Below are positions 27,504 to 37,289 of a stretch of 64,000 nt of DNA, in pieces. The notes below the pieces were generated by a model, which saw nothing but the letters and a program-made list of their open reading frames with translations, ran no database searches and was not told the origin of the DNA. Both the position numbers and the translations under genes were made by a program. Each line of letters begins with the position of its first letter. Within the stretch, counting starts at the first letter, position 1. Location: contig NZ_CP102604.1 in the NCBI RefSeq assembly GCF_024707505.1, positions 1,364,001-1,428,000 on the forward strand. The letters run 5' to 3'. This DNA comes from Pantoea sp. SOD02. Lineage in GTDB: Bacteria > Pseudomonadota > Gammaproteobacteria > Enterobacterales > Enterobacteriaceae.

Positions 27504-28298
27504 ATGCATTCCACATCACCCGTTACCTTATCCGCCACCGATATCCATAAATCCTTTGGCGCGATGGAAGTTCTGAAAGGCATTTCGCTGCAGGCGCATA
27601 AAGGCGATGTCATCTCGATTCTTGGTGCCAGCGGCTCGGGCAAAAGTACTTTGCTGCGCTGCATCAACCTGCTGGAAACGCCGGACGCTGGCGTAGTTAG
27701 CGTCGGCGGTGAAACCATTGAGATGAAACGCCATGCGCGCGGTCATCAGCTGGCGGCCAATCCGAAGCAGATTGAGCGTTTGCGTTCACGCCTCGGCATG
27801 GTGTTCCAGAGCTTTAATCTGTGGTCACACATGACGGTGCTGCAAAACGTCATTGAAGGGCCGCACTATGTGCTGAAGCGCGACAAGAAAAGCTGCATCG
27901 CCCAGGCGGAGCAGCTGCTGGGTCGCGTCGGCTTACTCAATCGCAAAGATTTCTACCCGGCGCAGCTGTCGGGCGGCCAGCAGCAGCGCGTGGCCATTGC
28001 CCGCGCGCTGGCGATGGATCCGGAAGTGATGCTGTTCGATGAACCGACCTCAGCGCTCGATCCGGAGCTGGTGGGCGAAGTGCTGAAAGTGATGCGCAGC
28101 CTGGCCGAAGAAGGGCGCACCATGCTGGTGGTGACGCACGAAATGGGCTTTGCGCGTAATGTCTCTAACCGCGTGGTGTTTATGCATCAGGGCACTATTG
28201 ATTGTCAGGGCGCGCCAGAAGAGATGTTTGGCGACCAGGGATCGCAATGCTTTAAGCAGTTTATCTCCAGCCATCACGGCGCGGAGCAGCCAGCATGA
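27504..28298 (+). CDS. ABC transporter ATP-binding protein, HisP type
   Basis: A 264-residue ATPase: GASGSGKST (Walker A, near 48), [15 protein letters not shown] (signature), [13 protein letters not shown] (Walker B) and [13 protein letters not shown] (switch His). The HisP-specific insertion with [14 protein letters not shown] is present. It overlaps the next gene, hutH-like, by four bases (ATGA), so transport and the lyase-like protein are made together. Confidence 0.94.
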   Translation: MHSTSPVTLSATDIHKSFGAMEVLKGISLQAHKGDVISILGASGSGKSTLLRCINLLETPDAGVVSVGGETIEMKRHARGHQLAANPKQIERLRSRLGMVFQSFNLWSHMTVLQNVIEGPHYVLKRDKKSCIAQAEQLLGRVGLLNRKDFYPAQLSGGQQQRVAIARALAMDPEVMLFDEPTSALDPELVGEVLKVMRSLAEEGRTMLVVTHEMGFARNVSNRVVFMHQGTIDCQGAPEEMFGDQGSQCFKQFISSHHGAEQPA

Positions 28299-29776
28299 CC
28301 GTGGTGTGGGGCGATGGCCCATTAACCTGGCAAGAGCTGGTGCAGGTGGCGCGGCACGACGCGGAACTCAGTTTGAGCGTCAGCGCCTGGCAGCGCATTG
28401 CGCAAGGGCGCGCGATTGTCGATGAGATTGTCGCCAGCGGCCAGATTGCTTACGGCATCAATACCGGTTTGGGCGCGCTGTGCAATATCACGCTGCCGGA
28501 AGATCAGCTCAGCCAGCTGTCGCGCAACACATTGCTGAGCCACGCCTGTGGCGTCGGCCCGCTGCTGACGCGTGAGCAGGCGCGCGCCATTCTGTGTGCG
28601 GCAATCGCCAATTACAGCCACGGTAAATCGGGCGTGTCGGTGGCGCTGGTGCAGCATCTGCTGGCGCTGCTCAATCAGCAGATTACACCGCAGGTGCCGT
28701 CGCAAGGTTCGGTGGGCTATCTCAGCCATATGGCGCATATCGGTCTGGCGCTGATTGGTGTTGGCGACGTGGAGTATCAAAACCAGATTATGCCTGCCGC
28801 GCAGGCGTTAACGCTGGCGGGATTACAGCCCTATCGTCCGGGTGCCAAAGAGGGTTTAAGCCTGGTCAACGGCACGCCGTGCATGACCGGGTTATCCTGT
28901 CTGGCGCTGGATGATGCGGCGCGTTTGCTGGATTGGGCGGATGTCACCGGCGCGATGAGTTTCGAGGCGCTGCGCGGACAGCTGGTGGCCTTTGATGCCG
29001 AGGTGATCGCGCTGAAAGCCAGTCCGGGCATGCAATTGAGCGGTCAGCGTTTACGCGAACTTCTGAGTGATAGCCCGCTGCTGGCGACCAGCGTCGGCAT
29101 TCGAACCCAGGATGCATTGAGTTTACGCTCAATGCCGCAGGTGCACGGCGCCAGCCGCGATCAGTTCGATCACGCGGCGCGCCAGATTGAAAACGAACTC
29201 AACGCCTGCACCGATAATCCGCTGGTGCTCGGCACGCCGGATAACTGGCGCGTGGTGTCGCAGGCTAATCCGCACGGCGAATCGGTGGCGATGGCGGCGG
29301 ATCTGCTGGCGATTGCCATGGCGGAAGTCGGCAGCATCGCTGAGCGGCGGCTGGATCGGTTAGTCAATCCATTGGTGAGCGGCTTACCGGCGTTTCTGGT
29401 GGCGCAGCCGGGCGTCAATTCCGGCATGATGATTGCGCAGTATGTGGCGGCATCACTCTGTGCGGAGAATCGTCAGCTGGCGCAACCGGCGGTGCTGGAT
29501 AATTATGTGACCTCGGGTTTGCAGGAGGATCATCTCAGCTTGGGTACCGGCGCGGCACTCAAGCTGCTGAAGCTGGTGGGCAACGTGTGGCAGATTCTGG
29601 CGATTGAGTATCTGCTGGCGGCGCAGGCGCTGGATTTCCACGGTGAAGAGCAGCTGGCGCAAGGGACGGCGCAGGCATTACGTCGCCTGCGCGCGGTGGT
29701 GGCTAACTGGCAGGAAGATCGCTGGCTGGCGCCAGAGATTGCGCGTGCGGTGCAGGTTTTGAAAAGCGGTTTGTAA
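28295..29776 (+). CDS. HutH-like aromatic amino acid lyase family protein lacking the MIO triad
   Basis: A 493-residue member of the histidine/phenylalanine ammonia-lyase family. The overall fold blocks are intact ([32 protein letters not shown]), but the segment that should read [14 protein letters not shown] reads [11 protein letters not shown] at 138-148. Exactly the three residues forming the MIO electrophile are absent, with no frameshift in the DNA. The catalytic Tyr of QDPYSIR is Leu (QDALSLR), and FHAE is PHGE. Amination through MIO is therefore impossible. Ergothionase, which expels trimethylamine from ergothioneine, is, from memory, a family member that works without MIO. A trimethylhistidine (hercynine) or ergothioneine lyase is the best hypothesis: hercynine would yield urocanate, the HutU substrate and HutC inducer. 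Alternatives are a regulatory or decayed paralogue; good codon use and conserved blocks argue against decay. Confidence 0.85.
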   Translation: MTVVWGDGPLTWQELVQVARHDAELSLSVSAWQRIAQGRAIVDEIVASGQIAYGINTGLGALCNITLPEDQLSQLSRNTLLSHACGVGPLLTREQARAILCAAIANYSHGKSGVSVALVQHLLALLNQQITPQVPSQGSVGYLSHMAHIGLALIGVGDVEYQNQIMPAAQALTLAGLQPYRPGAKEGLSLVNGTPCMTGLSCLALDDAARLLDWADVTGAMSFEALRGQLVAFDAEVIALKASPGMQLSGQRLRELLSDSPLLATSVGIRTQDALSLRSMPQVHGASRDQFDHAARQIENELNACTDNPLVLGTPDNWRVVSQANPHGESVAMAADLLAIAMAEVGSIAERRLDRLVNPLVSGLPAFLVAQPGVNSGMMIAQYVAASLCAENRQLAQPAVLDNYVTSGLQEDHLSLGTGAALKLLKLVGNVWQILAIEYLLAAQALDFHGEEQLAQGTAQALRRLRAVVANWQEDRWLAPEIARAVQVLKSGL

Positions 29777-29779
29777 CGC

Positions 29780-29838
29780 GGTCGCCATAAATGGCGACCC
29801 TACAAAACCCGGTCGTAGGGGCGCCATTTATGGCGACC
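29780..29838. repeat. Pair of dispersed palindromic repeats
   Basis: GGTCGCCAT-aa-ATGGCGACC with CCCTAC (29780-29803), then the inverted form (29815-29838) with one arm base changed (GGGCGCCAT). They sit between the convergent hutH-like and flavin reductase genes, starting three bases after the stop. Confidence 0.85.
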
Positions 29839-29856
29839 TGGCCGACGATTAGCTGA

Positions 29857-30486
29857 TCAGCGGCGCGCATCCGGCCGCACCAAATCGAAACGCAGTTCTT
29901 CGCTGATGCCGTAATAGGCCGACGGGCCACCGGCACGCAGGATTGGCTGCGCTTTGGCGGTTTGATAGATACCTTCTTCCAGCAGTGATTCATCAATATG
30001 AATGGCGACCGCTTCGCCCATCACCAGCCAGCTATCAATCGGCTTGCCTTGCGCATCCTGCAGTTGAATCAGCTGCGTCAACTTACACTCAAAATTCACC
30101 GGGCTTTCCGCCACCATGCTGACATTGACGTGTGATGCGGCGAGCGGCGTTAATCCCGCCAGCGCAAACTCATCTTGATCAGACGGCACCGACGCGGAGC
30201 TCTCATTCATCGCCTCGGCCAGCGGACGCGTCGCCAGATTCCAGACAAACTCTTTGGTCTCGGAGATATTCCGCACGCTGTCTTTCCAGCCGCTGCTGGC
30301 GAAACCGATAATGGGCGGATGATAATTGAAGCAGTTAAAGAAGCTATAGGGCGCTAAATTGCGCACGCCGCTGGCGCTTTGTGAGCTAACCCAACCAATC
30401 GGACGTGGGCCCACAATCGCGTTCAACGGATCGTGCGGCAAACCGTGACCAGCGCGAGGCTGATAAGAGTAACGCTGACGAGTCAT
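29857..30486 (-). CDS. Flavin reductase-family FMN-binding protein
   Basis: A 209-residue protein of the flavin reductase-like split-barrel family. Family blocks are HDPLNAIVGPRPIGWVSS near residue 18, APYSFFNCFNYHPPIIGFA and SWLVMGEAVAIHIDE. It probably binds FMN and passes electrons or reduced flavin to an unknown partner. The ATG at 30486 follows aagga; the frame continues 24 codons upstream without support. No partner oxygenase gene is adjacent. Its place next to rlmF may be incidental. Confidence 0.82.
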   Translation of the reverse strand: MTRQRYSYQPRAGHGLPHDPLNAIVGPRPIGWVSSQSASGVRNLAPYSFFNCFNYHPPIIGFASSGWKDSVRNISETKEFVWNLATRPLAEAMNESSASVPSDQDEFALAGLTPLAASHVNVSMVAESPVNFECKLTQLIQLQDAQGKPIDSWLVMGEAVAIHIDESLLEEGIYQTAKAQPILRAGGPSAYYGISEELRFDLVRPDARR

Positions 30487-30613
30487 AACTATCCTTATAA
30501 GGGAACCTGAGTGTGGTGCACTAATCTCATCTAATACGGTGAATTCGATTAAGCGCATTGTGCGATGCCGCTAGCCAGAGTATCTTACGCCCGCGCTATT
30601 TTCCGGAGAAACT

Positions 30614-31540
30614 ATGAACAAGCCAGCCGCCACGTCACCTTTCCATCCGCGTAACCGCCATCAAGGCCGTTATGATTTTGCTGCTCTGACCGCAGCCCAT
30701 CCGCCGCTGGCGGTGAAAGTGCGTCCCAACGGCTACGGCGAGTTGTCGGTGGATTTCGCCGATCCTGAAGCGGTGATGCTGCTGAATCAGGCGCTGCTGA
30801 AGTTGTTCTATAACCTCAACTGGCAATTGCCTGCAGGTTATCTGACGCCGCCGGTGCCGGGCCGTGCTGATTATGTGCACGCGCTGGCCGATCTGCTGGC
30901 AAGCGATAACGGCGGCGTGGTGCCACGCGATCTGGATGTGATGGATATCGGCTGCGGCGCGAACTGCATCTATCCGCTGATTGGCAACGCCGAATATGGC
31001 TGGCGCTTCACCGGCACCGATATCACCGCCGAAGCGATTACCGTTGCGGGACAGATTGTGGCGAGCAATCCGGGCTTGCAGCGCGCCGTGCGTCTGCGTC
31101 GGCAAAAGGATACCTCGGCGATTTTCGCTGGCGTGGTGCATAAGAATGAGCGCTATCACGCGGTGCTGTGCAATCCGCCGTTCCACGCATCTGCGGAAGA
31201 GGCGACCACCGTAGGTCAGCGTAAAACGCGTAACCTCGGCCTGGGCAAAAACGCGCCGCTCAATTTTGGTGGTCATCATAATGAATTGTGGTGTGACGGT
31301 GGCGAGCGCAAGTTCGTCGGCCAGATGATCGCTGAAAGCGTGGCGCACTCCGACCATATTATCTGGTTCACCTCGCTGGTCTCGCGCAAAGAGAATTTAC
31401 CGGCGCTGCGCGACCAGCTGCGCGATCTTGATGCCTATGAAGTACGCATCATCGAAATGGCGCAAGGGCAGAAGCAGAGCCGCTTTATCGCCTGGACGTT
31501 CCAGCCGCCGGCAACACGCGCCAAACGGCTGAAACGCTAA
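30614..31540 (+). CDS. rlmF: 23S rRNA (adenine(1618)-N(6))-methyltransferase RlmF
   Basis: A 308-residue SAM-dependent methyltransferase. The N terminus NRHQGRYDFAALTAAHP, the SAM-binding DIGCGANCIYPLIG near residue 115 and the catalytic motif CNPPFHAS near 192 identify RlmF (YbiN). It methylates A1618 of 23S rRNA. It ends two bases from the convergent ybiO stop. rlmF next to ybiO is the E. coli arrangement, so this is backbone again. Confidence 0.95.
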   Translation: MNKPAATSPFHPRNRHQGRYDFAALTAAHPPLAVKVRPNGYGELSVDFADPEAVMLLNQALLKLFYNLNWQLPAGYLTPPVPGRADYVHALADLLASDNGGVVPRDLDVMDIGCGANCIYPLIGNAEYGWRFTGTDITAEAITVAGQIVASNPGLQRAVRLRRQKDTSAIFAGVVHKNERYHAVLCNPPFHASAEEATTVGQRKTRNLGLGKNAPLNFGGHHNELWCDGGERKFVGQMIAESVAHSDHIIWFTSLVSRKENLPALRDQLRDLDAYEVRIIEMAQGQKQSRFIAWTFQPPATRAKRLKR

Positions 31541-31542
31541 GC

Positions 31543-33819
31543 TTATTGCGCCGGCGGCAACGCCGGTAAGCTGGCAGCAGAGGCAATATCGCTGCCGGTT
31601 TGCATCACTTCCACCGTTTGGTGCGGCGCTTTAATGCCGGCCGCATCAAAATGCTTCTTCACCTTATCATCCAGCGCAAAACGTACCGTCCACTGCTTCA
31701 GCGGCTGGGTGGTGAATGACACGCGCACGGTAAAGGATTGGTTGGTTAATCCCACTAATCCGGCAAAGCTCGGCTCGCCAATCACCATGCCGCGAATCTC
31801 CGGGTTCTCCAGCAGCTCTTTCACTGCGCCCTGCAGCGTTTGGTTAACGCGTTCGGTATCTTCACTGCGATCCACATCGTAGTTCGCCACAAACGATCCG
31901 ATGCCGCGCACAAAGTTGGCGAAGGTGGTGATCGATGACCACGGAATAATGTGATACGCGCCGGTATCCTGACGCACGCCCACCGAGCGAATCGACATGC
32001 GCTCCACCGTGCCGGTGATCGGGCCAATGGTGACTAAATCACCGGTGTTCATGCCGTTCTCAAACTGAATAAAGATGCCGGTGATGATGTCCTTCACCAG
32101 CGTTTGTGAACCGAACGACACCGCCAAACCAAGCGCACCGGCACCGGCCAGCAGCGGCGCAATATTCACACCCACTTCCGACAGCAAAATCATAATGGTG
32201 ATGGTGCTGATCACCACCGCCAGCGCGTTGCGGAACAGCGTCAGCAGCGTGCGGGTGCGCGCACTCGGCATTGGGCGGCCGTGCGAATCCGAGGCGAGGC
32301 GGCTTTCGATCAGACTCGCCAGCAGCGTCCAGCCGATTGCCGACAGCAGCACAATCATCACGATGCGAATCAGGACATCCACCATTTTTTGGCCGGTACC
32401 AAGAGTAAGCCAGTGCCAGAGATCAAACAGATTCCATGCGTTGAGCAGCAGCAACAGCGTGGCAAATACCGTGACCACGCGCGCCAGTTTCAGCAGCGCT
32501 TTCACCCAATCGTTGACGCGCTTTTGCAGCTCGGGATAGTTGCGGCGCATATCGGGCGACAGCGTGACGGTTTTGCCAATCCAGCGCGTCAGCATGCCGG
32601 AAATCAGTGCGGCGATGACCACAATCGCCAGGCTGCGCACCGTGGCGGACATCATAAACTTCAGGCTGTCGCCGGGATTGAAGATCGAGAACAGGAACAG
32701 CGCGATAAAGTAGGCGCTGGCCAGCCAGTGCCACACCATGCCGAAGGCGCGGATGAACAGCGCAAAGAAGCTCATGCTGCGATCGGCGAGACGCGACAAC
32801 TCCTGATGGATGTTGTTTTTGTTGCGGAAAATCAGCCACAGCGCCCAGCCGGTCATGATCCCCATAATCAGCATATTGACCAGCGCCGCCACCTGAATGT
32901 TGACCTGATTGGAGACAATCGGCACCACCACCAGTAAACCATAACCGATGATGCCGCTTAGCCAGCTCAAACGTGTGTTCCAGTAGCTGGCGCGCGCATC
33001 GGTTAAGTGGAAGAAGCGCAGCGTGGGGAAGCGCGGGCAGAAAATCAGACGCAGCACCGCTTTAAAGAATTCAATCAACGCAAAGGCGTTAAGGAACAAA
33101 CCTTGCTGATAGGCGATGGTGCGGTTGTTGTTGTGATAGTTGTCGCTGATGATCTGCCCGACAAACAGCGTCAGCGCCAGCAGCACAATATCGAGTACAA
33201 AGGCCATCAAGATGGTAGCGGGCAGGTGCAGCCACTTGGTGCGCTCAAGGTTTTGATTGCGTCCCCAGCGGCCCATGCGTCGCCAGATCGGCCCCATCAT
33301 ACGGCGTGTCAGCCAGTAAAACGCAAACACCGAGGCGGCGAGGGCGGCAAAGTATTTCAGCGCGTTGAGGAAGGTTTGTTGGTTAAAGGCTTTGTGTGGC
33401 GCGTTGGTGATGTTGTCATGCAGTTGGATAAACTGCGCGGCTACCGCGCCGCCATATTCACGCGTCACGCTGGTGACGCTCTCCAGCACCGTGGGATCTT
33501 CTTCATTAGCCTGCGGCGGTGCCAGCACCGGCGGTTCGCTGGTGGATTGGCTGTTCGCCGCCTGACGTAACTGATCGATCAGCTCCTGACGCGAGGCATT
33601 GTTATCCAGAATATTCGCCAGCGCGGCATAGGCGGCTTTTTTCTCGTCTAAGCTGGGTTCGCTTTCAGCTGTGCTATTCGTTGCCGGGGTTTGTGACTGC
33701 TGAGCTGCAACGGCCGCCTGCGGCAGAGTAACCGCCTGCGCCGGGGGAATGAGAAACAGAGTGAACAAACTTAAGAGTAACCACATGGCTAAACGCCATG
33801 GTGGGCTGGCAGACGACAT
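31543..33819 (-). CDS. ybiO: Mechanosensitive channel YbiO (MscS family)
   Basis: A 758-residue inner-membrane protein. A signal-like hydrophobic start and a periplasmic region rich in Gln and Ala (to about residue 130) are followed by a series of membrane segments and the MscS core near residues 530-640 (ALGLAVSFGSQTLVKDIITGIFIQFENG and so on). A C-terminal cytoplasmic domain ends the protein. It relieves osmotic downshock as a moderate-conductance channel in E. coli. It precedes glnQPH in the same orientation, as in E. coli. Confidence 0.93.
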   Translation of the reverse strand: MSSASPPWRLAMWLLLSLFTLFLIPPAQAVTLPQAAVAAQQSQTPATNSTAESEPSLDEKKAAYAALANILDNNASRQELIDQLRQAANSQSTSEPPVLAPPQANEEDPTVLESVTSVTREYGGAVAAQFIQLHDNITNAPHKAFNQQTFLNALKYFAALAASVFAFYWLTRRMMGPIWRRMGRWGRNQNLERTKWLHLPATILMAFVLDIVLLALTLFVGQIISDNYHNNNRTIAYQQGLFLNAFALIEFFKAVLRLIFCPRFPTLRFFHLTDARASYWNTRLSWLSGIIGYGLLVVVPIVSNQVNIQVAALVNMLIMGIMTGWALWLIFRNKNNIHQELSRLADRSMSFFALFIRAFGMVWHWLASAYFIALFLFSIFNPGDSLKFMMSATVRSLAIVVIAALISGMLTRWIGKTVTLSPDMRRNYPELQKRVNDWVKALLKLARVVTVFATLLLLLNAWNLFDLWHWLTLGTGQKMVDVLIRIVMIVLLSAIGWTLLASLIESRLASDSHGRPMPSARTRTLLTLFRNALAVVISTITIMILLSEVGVNIAPLLAGAGALGLAVSFGSQTLVKDIITGIFIQFENGMNTGDLVTIGPITGTVERMSIRSVGVRQDTGAYHIIPWSSITTFANFVRGIGSFVANYDVDRSEDTERVNQTLQGAVKELLENPEIRGMVIGEPSFAGLVGLTNQSFTVRVSFTTQPLKQWTVRFALDDKVKKHFDAAGIKAPHQTVEVMQTGSDIASAASLPALPPAQ

Positions 33820-33929
33820 CGCTTTTCTCCTTTAGCTTCGCGCAGCGGCACAAGAGAGAAGTATAGTCAGTGATGGAAGGTTAGGATTCTGAAAGGAAAA
33901 TTGCGTGGGGCAAGGTGGGATAGTAAAAA

Positions 33930-33953
33930 GGTCGCCATGAATGGCGACCCTAC
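33930..33953. repeat. Dispersed palindromic repeat (single copy)
   Basis: GGTCGCCAT-ga-ATGGCGACC with CCCTAC, starting three bases after the glnQ stop and before ybiO. Confidence 0.85.
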
Positions 33954-33956
33954 GGA

Positions 33957-34679
33957 TTAGGAGACGTGCTGCAGGAATTCGCGCAGACGATCGCTTGGCG
34001 GGTTGGTGATCAGTTCGTCCGGGTTGCCATCTTCTGCAATGGTGCCTTTATCGATAAAGATCAGACGCGAAGCCACTTTCTGGGCGAATCCGACTTCGTG
34101 CGTCACGATGACCATCGTCATGCCTTCTTCCGCCAGATCCTGCATCACTTTCAACACTTCGTGACGCAGCTCGGGATCCAGCGCAGAGGTTGGCTCATCA
34201 AACAGCATCATCTTCGGCTTCACCGCCAGCGCACGGGCAATCGCCACGCGCTGTTGCTGACCGCCAGAAAGCTCAGACGGGAAGTGGTGTGCACGCTCGG
34301 CGAGGCCAACTTTACCCAGCAATTCACGCGCCAGCTTATGCGCTTCCTCTTTCTTCGCACCGCGCACGCGAATCGGGCCAAAGGCGACGTTGTCCAGCGC
34401 GCTCATCTGTGGGAACAGATGGAACTGCTGGAACACCATGCCCGCTTCCTGACGAATCAGGCGCTCATCCACTTTCGGATCATTAACCTTCATGCCATCG
34501 ACAATCAGGTCACCGGTGGTGATCTCTTCCAGCTTGTTGATGCAACGCAGCAGCGTGGATTTACCGGAACCGGACGGCCCGATAATCACCACCACTTCGC
34601 CTTGATTAATCTTCAGGTTGATGTCGTGCAGAACCTGAGTCTGGCCGAAATTCTTCGAGACGTTTTTAAATTCAATCAC
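33957..34679 (-). CDS. glnQ: Glutamine ABC transporter ATP-binding protein GlnQ
   Basis: A 240-residue ATPase with GPSGSGKST (Walker A), [15 protein letters not shown] and [13 protein letters not shown]. Length and sequence match E. coli GlnQ closely. Its start overlaps the glnP stop by four bases. It energises high-affinity glutamine uptake and is the last gene of glnHPQ. Confidence 0.96.
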   Translation of the reverse strand: MIEFKNVSKNFGQTQVLHDINLKINQGEVVVIIGPSGSGKSTLLRCINKLEEITTGDLIVDGMKVNDPKVDERLIRQEAGMVFQQFHLFPQMSALDNVAFGPIRVRGAKKEEAHKLARELLGKVGLAERAHHFPSELSGGQQQRVAIARALAVKPKMMLFDEPTSALDPELRHEVLKVMQDLAEEGMTMVIVTHEVGFAQKVASRLIFIDKGTIAEDGNPDELITNPPSDRLREFLQHVS

Positions 34680-35335
34680 AGAATTTTCATCCTTTTCTCA
34701 ATACGGCGCAGCACAAAGCTCAACACCAACGTAATAACCAAATAGATAATGGCAACGGCGCTCCAGATCTCCAGCGCGCGGAAGTTACCGGCAATGATCT
34801 CCTGACCCTGACGCGTCAGTTCGGCCACGCCAATCACGATAAACAGCGACGTATCTTTGATGCTGACAATCCACTGGTTACCCAGTGGCGGCAGCATGCG
34901 GCGCAGCGCCAGCGGCATGATTACGTAACGCAGGGTTTCGCGGCGCGACAGACCCAGCGCCAGACCCGCTTCACGGAAGCCTTTGTTGATCGACAGCACC
35001 GCACCGCGGGTGATTTCTGCGATGTAGGCGCCGGAGTTGATCATGATGGTGACCACCGCCGCGCTGAACGGATCGATACGCAGATCCGGGAAAGCCATCG
35101 GCAGGGCGAAGTAGATAAACATCACCTGAACCACGATTGGCGTACCGCGAATCAGTTCGATAAACACTAAGGCGATGTTGTTGGTGATCCAGCCGCCGTA
35201 GGCGCGGGCAAAACCGGCAACTAAGCCGATAATTAAACCGCCGACCAGGCCGAGGACCGAGATCAGCAGGGTCATTTTGGCACCTTCGATTAAAATCGGC
35301 AGGGCAGGCCAAATGACGCTCCAGTCAAACTCCAT
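34676..35335 (-). CDS. glnP: Glutamine ABC transporter permease GlnP
   Basis: A 219-residue inner-membrane permease, the length I recall for E. coli GlnP, with five membrane segments and the contact loop [20 protein letters not shown]. It forms a homodimer with GlnQ. It is separated from glnH by an 85-bp gap that holds a strong hairpin. Confidence 0.96.
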   Translation of the reverse strand: MEFDWSVIWPALPILIEGAKMTLLISVLGLVGGLIIGLVAGFARAYGGWITNNIALVFIELIRGTPIVVQVMFIYFALPMAFPDLRIDPFSAAVVTIMINSGAYIAEITRGAVLSINKGFREAGLALGLSRRETLRYVIMPLALRRMLPPLGNQWIVSIKDTSLFIVIGVAELTRQGQEIIAGNFRALEIWSAVAIIYLVITLVLSFVLRRIEKRMKIL

Positions 35336-35368
35336 GGTGTGACTCCAAAATCTGTTGCGTGGAAATGT

Positions 35369-35397
35369 AAAAAGCAGGGAGTGTTAGACTCCCTGCT
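35369..35397 (-). terminator. Hairpin with U tract between glnH and glnP
   Basis: On the minus strand a ten-base stem AGCAGGGAGT / ACTCCCTGCT with loop ctaac is followed by TTTT. It has the form of an intrinsic terminator inside the operon. Partial termination or 3'-end protection here would make the binding protein more abundant than the permease and ATPase. Confidence 0.75.
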
Positions 35398-35420
35398 GTA
35401 AAAATCGGCTTAAGCCGCAA

Positions 35421-36170
35421 TTATTTTGGTTCAGTACCGAACCATTTTTTATAGATGGTGTTGTAAGTGCCGTTGTCGCGCAGGGTTTTCAGTGCGCCGT
35501 TCACTTTTTCACGCAGATCGTCGCTGCCTTTCGGGAACGCGATGCCATACTGCTGCGCTTCAATCGACTCGCCAACCGCTTTGAAGCGGCCTTTACCAGC
35601 GGTGTTGATGAAGTACAGGATGTTCGGGGTATCGTGCAGCACAGCGTCAGCACGGTTAGTGCCTAACTCCATGTAAGCGTTATCGATGTTCGGGAACTGA
35701 CGCAGATCTTTCGATTTGATGTGCGCTTTCGCGTAATCAACCGAACCGGTGCCGCTCTTCACCGCGACCACTTTGCCGTTCAGATCGTCAATGCTCTTCA
35801 CGTCTTTTTCGTTCTCGCGCACCATCACCAGCAGGCCGCTTTTGTAGTAGCCGTCAGAGAACTCAATGGCTTTTTTACGTTCTTCGGTGATGGTGATACC
35901 CGCCAGCGCCAGGTCAATGTTTTTGGTTTGCAGCGCAGGAATGATGCCGCTGAAATCCATTGGCTTGAAGGCGTAATCGAGTTTCAATTCTTTCGCGATG
36001 GCATCCCACAGATCGATATCAAAACCGACGTATTTATCGCCTTGTTTGAACTCGAAGGGAACGAATGCGGTGTCGGTCGCGACGATCAGTTTTTTGTCTG
36101 CTGCGGTGGAAGAAAGCGAGAAGGCCAGCGCTAACGCGGCCACGGAGACTTTAATCAATGACTTCATCAT
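35421..36170 (-). CDS. glnH: Glutamine-binding protein GlnH
   Basis: A 249-residue periplasmic binding protein with a signal peptide cut before [10 protein letters not shown]. The mature sequence is close to E. coli GlnH throughout ([52 protein letters not shown], ending WFGTEPK). Two ATG codons (36170, 36167) are possible; E. coli corresponds to the second. The gene is preceded by a sigma-54 promoter and an NtrC-like site, consistent with control by nitrogen limitation. Confidence 0.97.
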   Translation of the reverse strand: MMKSLIKVSVAALALAFSLSSTAADKKLIVATDTAFVPFEFKQGDKYVGFDIDLWDAIAKELKLDYAFKPMDFSGIIPALQTKNIDLALAGITITEERKKAIEFSDGYYKSGLLVMVRENEKDVKSIDDLNGKVVAVKSGTGSVDYAKAHIKSKDLRQFPNIDNAYMELGTNRADAVLHDTPNILYFINTAGKGRFKAVGESIEAQQYGIAFPKGSDDLREKVNGALKTLRDNGTYNTIYKKWFGTEPK

Positions 36171-36222
36171 TTTTTTCCTTATTACCCTTCAGGCCTTGTG
36201 GCCTGCTGTACGGCGTATCATA

Positions 36223-36238
36223 TGAAAAAATTATGCCA
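36223..36238 (-). promoter_or_regulatory. Sigma-54 promoter of glnHPQ
   Basis: Minus strand TGGCATAATTTTTTCA has a good -24 element and correct spacing, with a -12 element lacking the usual G (TTTCA). E. coli glnHp2 is also a weak-affinity RpoN promoter with a non-consensus -12, from memory. Confidence 0.72.
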
Positions 36239-36308
36239 ACTTTTCATTTTGCAGGAAATCAGTAGTTTTAAGCACTTGCTGACACGATTTTGCGCAGAAG
36301 AAAAGTTT

Positions 36309-36325
36309 TGCACCTTATTGGTGCT
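36309..36325. promoter_or_regulatory. NtrC-type enhancer site for glnHPQ
   Basis: TGCACC-ttatt-GGTGCT matches the NtrC dyad TGCACC-N5-GGTGCA in all but the last base. It lies about 70 bp upstream of the -24 element. Several further GGTGC(A/T) half-sites follow to 36372. Confidence 0.75.
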
Positions 36326-36445
36326 TCATTTTGGTGCATGGTGCTGTTGTGGTGCAGGCACAGTGTGCACCAAGGGCGGGGAGAGCGAAAGAAGGGATTA
36401 AGGAATTGTTAACGACGTCAAAAAAAGCACCACAATGTTACAGAC

Positions 36446-36472
36446 GTAAAAAAGGCGGGAATTCCCGCCTTC
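36446..36472 (-). terminator. Intrinsic terminator of dps
   Basis: A perfect 20-base palindrome at 36452-36471 (AAGGCGGGAA and its complement), followed on the minus strand by a run of six T. It lies 18 bp after the dps stop. Confidence 0.85.
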
Positions 36473-36488
36473 GTTATAACACTGAAAT

Positions 36489-36992
36489 TTATTCAATATT
36501 CGATTCGATAAACCACAGGAATTTATCCAGATCGCGCGATGCCGCAGTGAAGATATCAGCGGTGTCTTCATCGCTCACTTCAGTAATGGCTTTACGCGTG
36601 TCATTCGCCACAATCGCATAACGATCAGCCAGCGCTTTCAGGTGATCCTGCACGCTGTGAATGTTCAACGGATAGCTTTTCAGTGGTGTTTTATCGTTAA
36701 CGATCTGAGTGGTACCCAGCGCTACGCCGCCTAGCTGAACCACACGTTCAGCGATAGTGTCCTGGTGATCAGTAATGGCCGCACGGAAACCATCCAGCAT
36801 CTCATGTACGCCAATAAAGTTAGCGCCACGCATATTCCAGTGCGCCTGCTTGGTGATCAGCGACAGGTCAATAAACTCCACTACCAGACGGTTGAGCACC
36901 TCGATGGTCGCTTTTTTATCGCTGTCAGCGACGTCATTACGGGTGTAAATCAGATCAGACGATTTAGTTTTAACCAGTTTTGCGGTACTCAT
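36489..36992 (-). CDS. dps: DNA protection during starvation protein Dps
   Basis: A 167-residue ferritin-like protein, the E. coli Dps length. The N terminus [20 protein letters not shown] supplies the lysine-rich DNA-binding tail. Ferroxidase residues lie in [20 protein letters not shown], with [10 protein letters not shown] following. It forms a dodecamer that stores iron, detoxifies peroxide and compacts DNA in stationary phase. The start at 36992 matches E. coli; a tandem ATG sits one codon earlier. The glnH-dps-rhtA-ompX order is that of E. coli. Confidence 0.97.
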   Translation of the reverse strand: MSTAKLVKTKSSDLIYTRNDVADSDKKATIEVLNRLVVEFIDLSLITKQAHWNMRGANFIGVHEMLDGFRAAITDHQDTIAERVVQLGGVALGTTQIVNDKTPLKSYPLNIHSVQDHLKALADRYAIVANDTRKAITEVSDEDTADIFTAASRDLDKFLWFIESNIE

Positions 36993-37253
36993 CATTAATG
37001 TCCTCTTATTGATGGTTGTCCTAATCAAGCACGGAAATAAGTATAGCAGCAGTTTTTTAATCTGCAGGATTGATTAAATCAATGACAGGAATAGATAAAC
37101 CTTAATGTTGCTCAGGGATTGTGCGGTTTAAGTTTTAGTTGAAGTAAAACAGAAGGTTGCGGGTTTTGTTAATTATTTATTAATCGTGTTGCAAAATAAT
37201 AACGGAGAAATCCTAACGCCACATTAAAAATGAAAATGAGAATGCTTCTATAT

Positions 37254-37277
37254 TTAGCCTGCAGCAAAGCAGGCTAA
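37254..37277. terminator. Inverted repeat after rhtA (weak terminator candidate)
   Basis: TTAGCCTGC-agcaaa-GCAGGCTAA forms a nine-base stem 13 bp after the rhtA stop. No U tract follows on the minus strand, so it is either a poor terminator or a 3'-stabilising hairpin. The remaining bases between dps and rhtA are A/T-rich and hold nothing else I can name. Confidence 0.45.
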
Positions 37278-37289
37278 CGTGTTGAATAT

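Noticed and set aside
31540..31543. Terminator between rlmF and ybiO
   Set aside because: The two stop codons are only two bases apart, so there is no room for one; any termination signal must lie within the opposing genes.
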